From Rhizobium sp. 2MFCol3.1 (GTDB taxonomy: Bacteria; Pseudomonadota; Alphaproteobacteria; Rhizobiales; Rhizobiaceae), in the NCBI RefSeq assembly GCF_000377565.1, contig NZ_KB898357.1, forward strand, positions 248,001 through 312,000: 64,000 nt of DNA, written 5' to 3'. Under the pieces are notes generated by a model. The model ran no database searches, had not been told where the DNA came from, and saw only the letters and a list, made by a program, of their open reading frames with translations. The position numbers and the translations under genes are program-made. Shown in pieces: positions 1 through 8,515 of this stretch; positions within the stretch are counted from its first letter, which is position 1, and each line of letters starts with the position of its first letter.

Positions 1-338
1 GGCTGATTATAGATCATGACCTTCCCAGTTTGCGGATCGGTCATTATGAAGTTGTCACCCTTGTAGGGTTCAGCATCGGGATAGTGCTTACGAATAGCTG
101 TCAGTCGATCCTCTGGCTTGTCGAGAGCACCAACTTGCACACGGACGCTAGCCGGTGCTTCCATGTCAGGATCGATGTTCGAATATTCGGGTTCGGCCTG
201 TTTAGCAGGCGCGAAATCCTCCCATGGCCCGGCGTCTGTCTGCTGCGGATTTGCGAAATCTTCCCATGGACCGCGTTCAACCGCTCCGGTGGTCATTGGG
301 TCGACGACTGTCTTTTTCGGATTTGTGTTCGGACCCAT
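1..338 (-). CDS. N-terminal part of a large phage virion protein (cut by window edge)
   Basis: This is an open frame of 112 codons reading leftward out of the window. Its ATG at 338 overlaps the stop of the preceding gene (TAATG), so the two are probably translationally coupled. The visible N-terminus holds two copies of the short motif GPWEDFA and then a charged stretch. Its place at the end of the tail gene run, after an M15-like protein, suggests a long internal virion or ejection protein, but no domain is visible in this part, so the role is inferred from position only. Confidence 0.65.
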   Translation of the reverse strand, partial: MGPNTNPKKTVVDPMTTGAVERGPWEDFANPQQTDAGPWEDFAPAKQAEPEYSNIDPDMEAPASVRVQVGALDKPEDRLTAIRKHYPDAEPYKGDNFIMTDPQTGKVMIYNQ

Positions 339-1180
339 TACGCTCTCCCCCTGCTAAACATCGACATCATTTCCCACGGCTTGTAGGTTTGCTTTGGCTG
401 CAACTGCTGAGCCGTTTGGATATCGATCGGTTGGCTACGGAGGAGACCGCCACGCGGAGTGTCATCGGCGACTTGCGGCTGCTGCATTGCCATCTGGGAC
501 AAGGCGAGAAGTCCGCCAAGGTTCTTGTTTCCAGTAAGCCCAGGAACATCAATGCCTAGCAGTCCCTTAGAGGTGTCCGCTGGTGCAGCCGGTGCGCTGG
601 CCGCAGCGGTAGAGCCTCCTGTGGACCCTGCGAGTGCTTGTGCGTTGTAGCCTGCGGGTGCATTGCCACCAGCTGCAAGAACCTCTGCAACGGGGTCGAT
701 CTGTTTCGCCTGGACCTGTGCCATGGCGTTCTGCGGGCTAACTGCGCCAGTCGTGCCGTTGTAAGCGTTGGTCAGCCATTCAGGAGCATTGGCACTTTTG
801 CCGCCAGCACCCCAAACGCCGGGTGTGCCGCCGCCGATGTGCATGGAACCCTGCTGCATATAGCCGGGACCAGCACCGAAACCGGTGATGCAATTGGCTT
901 TACCTTGGCTGACGATCTGCTCGAAAATCGGACGGTCGGCTTCGTTGGCCCAATCGAGTTTGCGGCCATCTTTGTAGAAAAACGCATCTGCCGCGCCGCC
1001 ATGGTCATGACGGACACTGCCCGTTCTAGGACCACCCTCCTCTGCCGTGGGCTGACCACCTGAGAAGACTTCCATGCTGACGCCGAGGTTCTTCAAGTAG
1101 CCAAGGCGTTTAGCTAGTCCATCATCAAGGGGCTGACTGCGGGTCGCTCCCTGATTACGATAAGTGATGTAGTCGAACAT
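338..1180 (-). CDS. Phage virion protein with peptidase M15-like motif
   Basis: A 280-residue protein in the tail/internal virion gene run. Around residues 55-70 it has the spacing HxxGxAxD (seen as HDHGGAAD), the zinc-binding signature of D-Ala-D-Ala carboxypeptidase-like M15 enzymes. A later GSMHIGG could supply the third histidine ligand. The second half is Ala/Gly/Pro/Gln-rich and low in complexity. Family knowledge suggests a virion-borne peptidoglycan peptidase that helps DNA entry. An endolysin is also possible, since no other endolysin is obvious in the prophage part shown. Confidence 0.65.
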   Translation of the reverse strand: MFDYITYRNQGATRSQPLDDGLAKRLGYLKNLGVSMEVFSGGQPTAEEGGPRTGSVRHDHGGAADAFFYKDGRKLDWANEADRPIFEQIVSQGKANCITGFGAGPGYMQQGSMHIGGGTPGVWGAGGKSANAPEWLTNAYNGTTGAVSPQNAMAQVQAKQIDPVAEVLAAGGNAPAGYNAQALAGSTGGSTAAASAPAAPADTSKGLLGIDVPGLTGNKNLGGLLALSQMAMQQPQVADDTPRGGLLRSQPIDIQTAQQLQPKQTYKPWEMMSMFSRGRA

Positions 1181-1243
1181 TTTACCTCGTCCCCTTTTTC
1201 GGGGCTTCTTGTCGCGACCTCTTCTGGGTCGGTTCTCTTGTAG

Positions 1244-2923
1244 TTAGTTGGCCTTCGTCCAGTTCGACGGCAACGCGGGATCGCCACCGTTAAATTTGTA
1301 TCCTCTGCGCACCTCGCCTACTTGCGGTATTGCCGATTGTGCTCGTGAGCTACGTGGCTTCCATTCTTGCTTTGGCTGCGAAGAGCCTGTGGAAGCGCCC
1401 GTAGCGACTTCGATTGGATCGTAAGTCTTTGGCTGCACGACGATACGGCCTGCATCGAAACCGTGCGTGCCAGCGATACCCGAGTAACGGGTGTTGAGTT
1501 CGCCCAACTTGCCTGCTTCCGCAGCGTACAAATCCTGCGCGGCTGACACGAACATCTTGCGCTGCTCCGGTGTTAGGCGTTCGCCGTTGACCGCTTTGTT
1601 GTAGAGATTCAAGATCTGAGTGGGCACACCGGATGCTTGTTCTGCTGTCGCGAATTCGCCTTCACGAACAACCGAGCCTGGATCAAGAACCTTCATGTAG
1701 CCGTAGATGATACCAAGATCGCCTGCGCCGTTATCCTGCTTCGCGCTCGATGCAATACGGTCGAAGGAGGCGCGAACCTCATCCCAACGCTTGTAAACAG
1801 GGCTCGACGTGTACTCTTTGCGCAAATCCTGTTCGTCTTTGAACGCCGCCTGCTTAGCTGCACGAGCGTCTGTCGCTGCCTGTTTCTGCTGCGGAGTAAC
1901 GAACTCAGGGTGGGTTAGGCCGTATTCGAAATTGCGCTGATCGTCGGTGCGGATTTGGCTTTCCGTGCCCGCCTGACGACCGGAGCCTTCTGCGAATGCA
2001 GTCTGCTGAACACCCTCGTTGTAACCGGGAGCGGCAGTATAAGACGCACCATTCCAGACCAAGCCCTTTTGCGCCGCTTGATTGTCGAGAAAGTTCTTTT
2101 GCGCAAACACCGCGCGAGCTGTCTCGTCTTCGTTGATCAGCATCAGAGCATTGTATTGCCGGTCAAGGTCTGCACGCTGACGGTTTATCTGACCAGCAAG
2201 ATCGCTTGTCGGAGCAGCAGGAGCAGCACTGGCAGAAGTCGGGGGAACGGTAGCGCCAGTGTTGCTACCTCCGTTAAAACCTACTCCACTGCCGAAGAGA
2301 CGTTCGCGAACCGCTGCGGCTTTCCTCGCCTGCTCAACTGCCAGACTATCTTTCGCAGCATCAGCGCCCAGACGACTAGCCTGCGCGGCCTTGAATGCTC
2401 GATCCGAGTTTGCATCCTTGTAGCCTTCGTAACCAGCGATACCAGTCATACCGCCCTGCGCGATGTCCTGGCCCACGGAGTGCGGCTTGTCAGAAGGACC
2501 ACCCGCAGCCATCAAACCCATCGAACCGGCCAGCAGACCACGCATCGCAGCTTGCTTGCTGTCCTCATCCTTGAACTTGAGAAGACCACCGAACGCAGTT
2601 GGGCCAGCTGTGCCGTCGTTAGTGCCGAGTGCGCGACCAGCTGGGCCAAGCATTCCGCCCATGCCCGGTGCATCTGGAAATTGGCCTGTCAGACCCGGGG
2701 CAGTCGGACCATTGGGGTTTGCAAAACTAGCGTACTGACCAGCAGTCGGCGAGATCGAGCCGGTCGCAACGGGGTCAACAGCTGGTGCAGCCTGTGGAGG
2801 CGCAACAGGTGCAGGAGGTGTCATAGGAACCTGACCGTCAGGACCGACTTGCGGCATTGCGCCGCCCATCTGTCCCGGCAAGCCCTTTAGAGCGGCGAGG
2901 ATTTCATCGATATTACTGAACAT
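1244..2923 (-). CDS. Putative internal virion or tail structural protein
   Basis: A 559-residue protein whose first 100 residues are Pro/Gly/Ala-rich; long helical, Gln/Ala/Asp-rich stretches follow. There is no signal peptide or catalytic motif. Its start codon overlaps the stop of the fiber-like gene upstream by one base, and the M15-like gene lies downstream. Composition, length and position fit a podovirus internal virion protein. I do not recognise a named family, so the function is inferred from neighbours. Confidence 0.6.
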   Translation of the reverse strand: MFSNIDEILAALKGLPGQMGGAMPQVGPDGQVPMTPPAPVAPPQAAPAVDPVATGSISPTAGQYASFANPNGPTAPGLTGQFPDAPGMGGMLGPAGRALGTNDGTAGPTAFGGLLKFKDEDSKQAAMRGLLAGSMGLMAAGGPSDKPHSVGQDIAQGGMTGIAGYEGYKDANSDRAFKAAQASRLGADAAKDSLAVEQARKAAAVRERLFGSGVGFNGGSNTGATVPPTSASAAPAAPTSDLAGQINRQRADLDRQYNALMLINEDETARAVFAQKNFLDNQAAQKGLVWNGASYTAAPGYNEGVQQTAFAEGSGRQAGTESQIRTDDQRNFEYGLTHPEFVTPQQKQAATDARAAKQAAFKDEQDLRKEYTSSPVYKRWDEVRASFDRIASSAKQDNGAGDLGIIYGYMKVLDPGSVVREGEFATAEQASGVPTQILNLYNKAVNGERLTPEQRKMFVSAAQDLYAAEAGKLGELNTRYSGIAGTHGFDAGRIVVQPKTYDPIEVATGASTGSSQPKQEWKPRSSRAQSAIPQVGEVRRGYKFNGGDPALPSNWTKAN

Positions 2924-4236
2924 TATGCTGCTTCTCCAATTAGTGCGCGAGCGTCGATGCGTTTAAAGCCGTCGATTTCGCGAACCGCTTGCGGACGTGT
3001 AATTTCGACTTCCTGCGCCATCGGGCCCTCGTAGCGTTGGCCGGATGGATCGTTTTTGTAGGTGAATTCGTAGATGCGAGTGCCGTTGAGCATGTAGCCA
3101 ACGAACACGATGTTCTCTTTTGCGCGTATGTCGCAGAGCATACCGAAGATGGATGCGAGCGAGCCGATAGCACCCAGACCGCTTGAGAGACCATTTGAGT
3201 AGACTGGCTTCGTTGTCGTCTGAGAGTTGAAGCCCCCTGTTGTCGCGAGACCGAGCATCGTCGCGGCGTTGTTGATATCCTTGTTTTGGTTGTAGTCCCA
3301 CTTGTTGATATCTGCCTGCTTGAGCATGTCCGCGTACGCATCCTTCTGCGCACCAACACCAGCGACCTGATTTGCATCGTAATAATCGTTGGCACGCTGA
3401 TCGCCCGCCATACCTGCGCCTTGCAGCTGCGTCTGAGCCTGACCCTGTTGACCGGCCATAAGACCGGAAGCCGCTGCGTTTCGGGAATCCTGCTGACCTT
3501 GCAGAATGCTGGCGAGCGAGGTGTTAGCTCCGATTTGCGTCTGAGCATTTGTGTTGTAGAGGTCGCCAATGCTCTTCGAGGCGTCGATCTGGTTCTGACG
3601 TTCGTTGGCATAGTCTTGGTATGCGATGTCGCCGGCGTTCTTTGCCATCGCATCTGCAAGCGTGGTCTCCGCATTGTTGCGTACGCTGGCAAAGGCTCCA
3701 GAGCCGGAACGACCGGCTTTGGCGAACTGACTATCGATGCCGGGAGCGATCTCTTGCGTGAACTGTCTCACGAGCGGATCATTCGCACGCTTAATCGCAT
3801 CGGCCAGTCCCGGACTTCCGTTCAGGTAATCGCCATTCGCCGTACCCTGCAACAACGCGGTAGCGGGATTGTCCTTGCCCGCGAGAATATCGGACAAGGA
3901 TTGCGCATTGCCTGCCGCACCGTTCGTAAAAGTTGTCCCAGCAGCAAGCGTATTCGCACCAGCTGGATTGAATGCCGCGCCGGTCGTGACGCCATTAACG
4001 GCGTTCTGGCCGTTCTTGATGATCTGCGAGCCATTAGCTGCCGTGTCGAGAATGCTCTGCTGCGCGTTCTTCGTTTCGTTCGACAAGTCGATGACCGTCG
4101 AGCCGGGGTAATAGTTTGGGTTGCCGTTGTTGATTGCCGACTGAGCAGAAGCAAGCGCGTCTTTGATATACGGCTGGGCATATGCCGGTGCTTCCGTCGT
4201 CGTTTTTGTTTCGGTCTGTTTTGGTGTCGAGGCCAT
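2923..4236 (-). CDS. Phage tail/fiber protein with short S74-like C-terminal domain
   Basis: A 437-residue protein. Residues 1-360 are Asn/Gln/Ala-rich and probably helical. The last 75 residues resemble the start of the peptidase S74 intramolecular chaperone found at the ends of phage fibers: CDIRAKENI, then YEFTYKNDP and GPMAQEV. In classical S74 domains the first motif carries the catalytic Ser (SDxRxK); here that position is Cys. The domain is also shorter than the usual 100-150 residues. It lies between the gp13-like gene and an internal virion gene. Confidence 0.65.
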   Translation of the reverse strand: MASTPKQTETKTTTEAPAYAQPYIKDALASAQSAINNGNPNYYPGSTVIDLSNETKNAQQSILDTAANGSQIIKNGQNAVNGVTTGAAFNPAGANTLAAGTTFTNGAAGNAQSLSDILAGKDNPATALLQGTANGDYLNGSPGLADAIKRANDPLVRQFTQEIAPGIDSQFAKAGRSGSGAFASVRNNAETTLADAMAKNAGDIAYQDYANERQNQIDASKSIGDLYNTNAQTQIGANTSLASILQGQQDSRNAAASGLMAGQQGQAQTQLQGAGMAGDQRANDYYDANQVAGVGAQKDAYADMLKQADINKWDYNQNKDINNAATMLGLATTGGFNSQTTTKPVYSNGLSSGLGAIGSLASIFGMLCDIRAKENIVFVGYMLNGTRIYEFTYKNDPSGQRYEGPMAQEVEITRPQAVREIDGFKRIDARALIGEAA

Positions 4237-4238
4237 TT

Positions 4239-4631
4239 CTAAAATTCCTTAAACATGACGATGGATGAAAATTCGAAGCCGTGGGGCACAAGCACGCGCT
4301 CCCAGCCCTTGCGACCGAAAAGCACGAACGCTTCGCAGCCGTTGGCCTTGGCCCAGGTCGAAATGACCTTCTGCCCCTCGCCTAAAATTTCGGAGATATC
4401 GCCCGCGACGAGATAAAGGATGCAGACCGGGCGATTGTCCCACTGCATATTCTGGGTGATCGCTGCGCTGTTCTCGCCCGTCCACAGCAGATAGCTACCG
4501 TCAGAAATCCCATCGAGAACGCCGCGCTCGTCACCATTCGTGGAATGCTTGAGTGCTTCGAGCAACCAGCTACGGACACGCGGGTACTCGGCGCGGAAAT
4601 CCTCAATCGATGTGATCTGTCTAATAGCCAT
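4239..4631 (-). CDS. T7 gp13-like / GNAT-fold phage protein
   Basis: A 130-residue protein starting at the ATG at 4631, which overlaps the stop of the upstream fiber gene (TGATG). A longer frame exists upstream but would read back into that gene. The C-terminal half has a GNAT-like pattern (LYLVAGDI ... KANGCEAFVLFGRKGWERV ... GFEFSS) like the small acetyltransferase-fold proteins next to internal virion genes in T7-like phages. Enzymatic activity is not implied; a core or assembly role is likely. Confidence 0.65.
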   Translation of the reverse strand: MAIRQITSIEDFRAEYPRVRSWLLEALKHSTNGDERGVLDGISDGSYLLWTGENSAAITQNMQWDNRPVCILYLVAGDISEILGEGQKVISTWAKANGCEAFVLFGRKGWERVLVPHGFEFSSIVMFKEF

Positions 4632-5959
4632 CAGTACCCATAAAAAACTGCGTAATACTCGACGCCTGTCTGACACCAGCCAGAGCCAGCAGCGGTAAGT
4701 CTGCATTGCAATCGATGGTGAGTTGTCGTCGGCGCTGTATTGCTCGCGACCGCAGACGCGTTCGAATAACTCGTGTTGAAAAAGAACTGGTTCGGAACCG
4801 CTCGCATGTGGCCGACGAACGTGAGGTCCAGGAAGACGTTCGCGCTAGCTGCGCCGTAGCCTGAAATCAAAACGTTCTGGAAAAACTGGTAGTGACGAAG
4901 CAACTCAGCTAGCTCGACACCAACACCCTTCGGGAAGAATGGATCGGCTATGTCGGTCGCATCGCCTTCAACGATACTGACGTGCGCGATATCGAACGTG
5001 CCGCTTTGCTGACCGAGGCTGACCGTGCGGGAATTGAAGTTCGATCCGGCTTCGAACCAGATATTGAAGTCCAATGAATCCTGATAGTTTGCGTCGAGCG
5101 TCTTGCCCGCGATACTCGGAATGTTGATGACGGCCTGACACTTCTGCCAGCTTGTCGAAAGCGTGAACTTCTGTGCGCCGATGCCTGTAACAGCAGCGCT
5201 AGCAGTGCCATTGCCGAAGAACTGCACGAACTCGATTGCGATCGGACGCGCTGCATCGGCCTTCGCATAGAAGGTGACAGTTGCGGTTTTGCCTGCAAGC
5301 GTGCGGGCATTTTCCATTGGCTGACGCGAGAACACGCGATTGCCAGCACCGGCAACACTGGTGACGACTGTGCGCAGATACGCTTCATCGAAACCGGGGA
5401 CCGCAGTCTGGCCGGAAGTGAATACCTGTCGAGAGACAACCTTCGTGGAACCGAAATGGCCGTTGTACCAGCGGTCAGCACTGCCGAAGTCGTCGTTGGT
5501 CTGACCGCTGTTGATGCGCCAGAAATAGAAGTTGCCGTTGTAGATATAGTTGAACGGCACATACTGCTTGCGATTGTCCCATGTAGTCTGCGCAAGGGCG
5601 CCGATTGTGGAACGCGCTGTAGCTGCGTCGGTGTCATCGAGGAGCGTCTTCGCAAATGGGGAAACACCCAAGGCAGTTAGAGCGGTCGAAGCGCTGGCAG
5701 CTGTAGCAAGCGCAACGCCGGTAGAGGTGAAGCCGAGGGTCGTTAGTGCCGCAGGGCTATCAGGATCGTCTAAGAGCGTTTTCGCGAAGTCGGACAAGCC
5801 AAGCGCTGTTTGCGCTGCGCCCGCGTTTGCTGAGGTAAGGACGGTCGCCATGTAAGGAGATGCAGCCGAGCCACCACCCGCAGAGGCAACGGCGTCGACC
5901 AGCTGATCGGTCAACACCTTCACGTCGCGTGATGTGTGATTTTGCTTTAGTTTCAGCAT
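4631..5959 (-). CDS. Tail fiber protein with repeated N-terminal segment and carbohydrate-binding-like region
   Basis: A 442-residue protein. Residues 45-130 contain two copies of an FAKTLLDDxD...A...TLG unit, a type of repeat common in phage fibers and appendages. Residues 150-330 are beta-rich, with patterns (YNGNFYFWR, TVTFYAKADA, FDIAHVSIVEG) typical of carbohydrate-binding jelly-roll modules in phage fibers. The C-terminal 100 residues look like a receptor-binding tip. It precedes the gp13-like gene with a one-base overlap. Confidence 0.75.
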   Translation of the reverse strand: MLKLKQNHTSRDVKVLTDQLVDAVASAGGGSAASPYMATVLTSANAGAAQTALGLSDFAKTLLDDPDSPAALTTLGFTSTGVALATAASASTALTALGVSPFAKTLLDDTDAATARSTIGALAQTTWDNRKQYVPFNYIYNGNFYFWRINSGQTNDDFGSADRWYNGHFGSTKVVSRQVFTSGQTAVPGFDEAYLRTVVTSVAGAGNRVFSRQPMENARTLAGKTATVTFYAKADAARPIAIEFVQFFGNGTASAAVTGIGAQKFTLSTSWQKCQAVINIPSIAGKTLDANYQDSLDFNIWFEAGSNFNSRTVSLGQQSGTFDIAHVSIVEGDATDIADPFFPKGVGVELAELLRHYQFFQNVLISGYGAASANVFLDLTFVGHMRAVPNQFFFNTSYSNASAVASNTAPTTTHHRLQCRLTAAGSGWCQTGVEYYAVFYGY

Positions 5960-5983
5960 CTTCCGCCCTCCACTTTGGATTAT

Positions 5984-7507
5984 TTAGCGGAAACCGGCTG
6001 GAACAGCGTCGTACTGGAAACTCTGCGCCTGGGTGAAATTCCCGGTCAGAATGAGACGAACGCGATGGAAACGACCTTGCTGACGAATGTTGCACCAACC
6101 GGATTCATTCGGTGCGGCCATCTGGCTCCAGGTGACATCGCCGTGAGAAAGAAGGCGAGAGCCGACACGAGCAACTACACTGCCGTTGCCATCGACAAAC
6201 GGTCGCAGTCGCGTGACAACCGTTCGGTCGCCTTTGATGTTGGGGTTCAGCTGTTGCAAAGACTGGATAAGCAACTGCTCATTAGATTCGATGGTGCCGG
6301 TTTGATTGTCGCCAGTGAAAAGCCATTGAGCCCCGCTGATCGACATGCCCGCTAGCTGCGAATTGCCACCGGCCCATGTCGGTGAATCGAATGGAGCAGG
6401 CATGTTTTCGACAGTGACGAACTGATCCAGCTGTTCGATGGTCCACGGCAACGAAACGCTCGTGTAGATGAAATCGACTTCCGCTGTCGCCTCGGTGAAT
6501 TCGCCAAGGGAGTAGTTGTAGATGAGCATCTTGTCAGGCGTGCCATCAATGGCGTCTTGGCTCGAATAACACCAGTAGATGAGTTTCTTCGCCGGGTCCG
6601 CTGCAACGCTCATGTAGCTGTATTGCGCGGTGTTTACGCTGCGGAGGAAGTAATTGTCGACTTTGCCCTCACCGATACGCTTGAGCGACGTAGAGCCGTC
6701 ATACACGTAGAAGCCGTCATCGCTGAGGAAGTACGTGATACCCTCAACTGTGATGAGGCTTTCAGGGACAGAGCAACCCTTGCCTGGAATGATTTCGTCA
6801 AACTGCCAGATCGTAGGCGTTCCGACGTAGGTCATTTTCACGATGGAGTTCTTCATGAAAATGGTCACATCTTCGCCACCGACGATGCCCTGAATGACAC
6901 CCGAACCGCCGTTGATGTCCTGGAAATCGGCCTGAGTGGTGAGCGAGAAATCCCAACTTTGAGGCTGATCGAGACCGGACCAACGCACCCGGTACGGCAC
7001 ATCGCCGTCGAACGAATCATTGGTATTGGCAACGATGACGAAGCCACGGGAGTTCGTGATATAACGGGCTTTGACCAGCGTAGTCAGATCATCGAAATTC
7101 ACGTCCTCGTTCATATCGATAAACTGAGGTGGATTGACGAAGTTTGTGCCGACTGCCCAACTTCCGTATCGAGTGAAATTCCACTTCTCTGTGCCGCCCG
7201 TGTATGGGGAGCTGGCACGAGAAACGTCCTGCCATGACAAGTCCGATGGGCTGACCTTGAACAAGCCCTCTGCGCAACCAGCATAGACCTTGCCGTTACC
7301 AGCGGTGTCCTGACCGGAGATCGCGCCGAGTGGTCGCGACGGCAGAGTGCTGTCCGAATAGAGTTTGACGCGCTTCATCGGCTCGTAGGCGATGGCACCG
7401 TTCGTTGCTCCGATTGCCGGAAGAACATTGCGAGCTACAGTTACGCCGGTATTGTTGAGTGCGGGGCGATCAGGACGCCAAGGGCCGAGGATGCTGTCAA
7501 TTACCAC
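5984..7507 (-). CDS. Phage tail protein, beta-propeller-like (nozzle/stabilisation type)
   Basis: A 507-residue beta-rich protein with repeated WxxDVSR, WxFTRYGSW, FVIVANTND and GVIQGIVGGEDVTIFMKNSI elements, resembling the large tail proteins that follow the head-tail adaptor in podoviruses (tail tube B or DNA stabilisation type). It has no transmembrane segment. Its 5' end overlaps the adaptor gene by 7 bases, which fits a head-to-tail cascade. The structural role is likely; the exact family is not certain. Confidence 0.7.
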   Translation of the reverse strand: MVIDSILGPWRPDRPALNNTGVTVARNVLPAIGATNGAIAYEPMKRVKLYSDSTLPSRPLGAISGQDTAGNGKVYAGCAEGLFKVSPSDLSWQDVSRASSPYTGGTEKWNFTRYGSWAVGTNFVNPPQFIDMNEDVNFDDLTTLVKARYITNSRGFVIVANTNDSFDGDVPYRVRWSGLDQPQSWDFSLTTQADFQDINGGSGVIQGIVGGEDVTIFMKNSIVKMTYVGTPTIWQFDEIIPGKGCSVPESLITVEGITYFLSDDGFYVYDGSTSLKRIGEGKVDNYFLRSVNTAQYSYMSVAADPAKKLIYWCYSSQDAIDGTPDKMLIYNYSLGEFTEATAEVDFIYTSVSLPWTIEQLDQFVTVENMPAPFDSPTWAGGNSQLAGMSISGAQWLFTGDNQTGTIESNEQLLIQSLQQLNPNIKGDRTVVTRLRPFVDGNGSVVARVGSRLLSHGDVTWSQMAAPNESGWCNIRQQGRFHRVRLILTGNFTQAQSFQYDAVPAGFR

Positions 7508-8079
7508 GATGACAACTCCTCAATGATGGTGTTGCCGTAGACCGATGCGCGGGTGTGATCGCGGACAACTGCGCTCAACGCGTCATTCGTCAGGTCTTTC
7601 TCCATCTGCTCGGCCTTGTCGTCTTTCAGCCAGTGATACGCCTGCGCAAGCGATGCTCGGAGATAGACGGTCGGGAAATACGTGAGCAGCCAGTTCGTCG
7701 TCTGTGTCGGAGACAGCGAAGGTAGGCGAGCGTAATAATAGAGGTCGAATTGATAATCGGTGGTCGGGACCGGACGGATTTCCAAAGTGGAGCCGGTCAG
7801 AACATAACCGAGTGCCGAGGGGTCGGAGTTCTGGAAACTGATCGGGCGCGGCTTTTTGCCGTTTATGACCACGGCACGGGCTTCCTGAAAATCATCAGGC
7901 AACGATGGAGACGTGCCGCCTGGCACTGTCTGCGTGATTTTCTTTTCCATGCGGTAGTGCTTGAGGAGCGGACGCAATGCCTCTTCTGCCAGCATCACGC
8001 AGAGGTCGCCGGGCGCGCCAGCGCCAACGGTGTAACTGTCGATTGCGGAGATGAGATCGGAATAGGATTGGATCGCCAT
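7501..8079 (-). CDS. Head-tail adaptor / tail tubular protein A-like
   Basis: A 192-residue, mostly helical protein with the pattern of the gp11/TTPA adaptor family: an N-terminal helix run, a short beta region around LPDDFQEARAVVIN and LEIRPVPTTDYQFDLYYYAR, and a C-terminal helix with YHWLKDDKAEQ. The start overlaps the stop of the preceding small gene (TGATG). It would join the portal ring to the tail. Confidence 0.75.
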   Translation of the reverse strand: MAIQSYSDLISAIDSYTVGAGAPGDLCVMLAEEALRPLLKHYRMEKKITQTVPGGTSPSLPDDFQEARAVVINGKKPRPISFQNSDPSALGYVLTGSTLEIRPVPTTDYQFDLYYYARLPSLSPTQTTNWLLTYFPTVYLRASLAQAYHWLKDDKAEQMEKDLTNDALSAVVRDHTRASVYGNTIIEELSSW

Positions 8080-8441
8080 CAGATCACCAGCCCGTTCGTG
8101 CGGAACTTGCTGTGATCGCCATCATTCAGGAGACGAGCCATTTTGACGGGATCGTCTAGGTAGCCTTTGGCCTTCCAATCCTGATAGATGCCCAGCGGAA
8201 TGCTCGCCACGCGAACCATTTCACCGAGTTTGCCGGTCTTGCTGAATTCATTGGCCTCGGCAACATTTGCGTCGAGCAGCGAACCGAAGTCCTTCCAGAC
8301 AGTGCGTTCAAGGCATGTCTCGCCTTCCTTGGTCCAGAAGACGGTCTTGTTCTCGTCTTCGTAAACCGGAATGGTGGTGCCATCTGGAATGATATCTGCG
8401 CGGGTGAGTCCGAGGGGATTTAGGGCGTTGTACGCATCCAT
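8079..8441 (-). CDS. Small conserved phage head protein, unknown function
   Basis: A 120-residue protein between capsid and adaptor. It is soluble, acidic and has no recognised motif; features include FWTKEGETCLERTVWKDF in the middle and a helical C-terminus. It is translationally coupled to the adaptor gene by a one-base stop/start overlap. A terminator-like hairpin separates it from the capsid gene. Position suggests a head completion or decoration role; this is inference. Confidence 0.6.
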   Translation of the reverse strand: MDAYNALNPLGLTRADIIPDGTTIPVYEDENKTVFWTKEGETCLERTVWKDFGSLLDANVAEANEFSKTGKLGEMVRVASIPLGIYQDWKAKGYLDDPVKMARLLNDGDHSKFRTNGLVI

Positions 8442-8476
8442 AGTTCGCCTTGTCTTGTTATTTTTATTGGCGATAT

Positions 8477-8507
8477 GAAAAGGGCCAGCATTATTCGTGC
8501 TGGCCCT
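8477..8507 (-). terminator. Rho-independent-like terminator after the capsid gene
   Basis: A perfect 10-bp stem (AGGGCCAGCA / TGCTGGCCCT, 8481-8490 and 8498-8507) with a 7-base loop, followed on the minus strand by TTTT. It lies just after the capsid stop and probably lowers transcription of downstream tail genes relative to capsid. Eighteen bases of it recur inverted at 13121-13138. Confidence 0.7.
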
Positions 8508-8515
8508 CAGTCTGC

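Noticed and set aside
1955..2890. A 311-codon plus-strand frame
   Set aside because: It is a shadow of the 559-residue virion gene, with Arg/Ser/Cys-rich composition and no domain.
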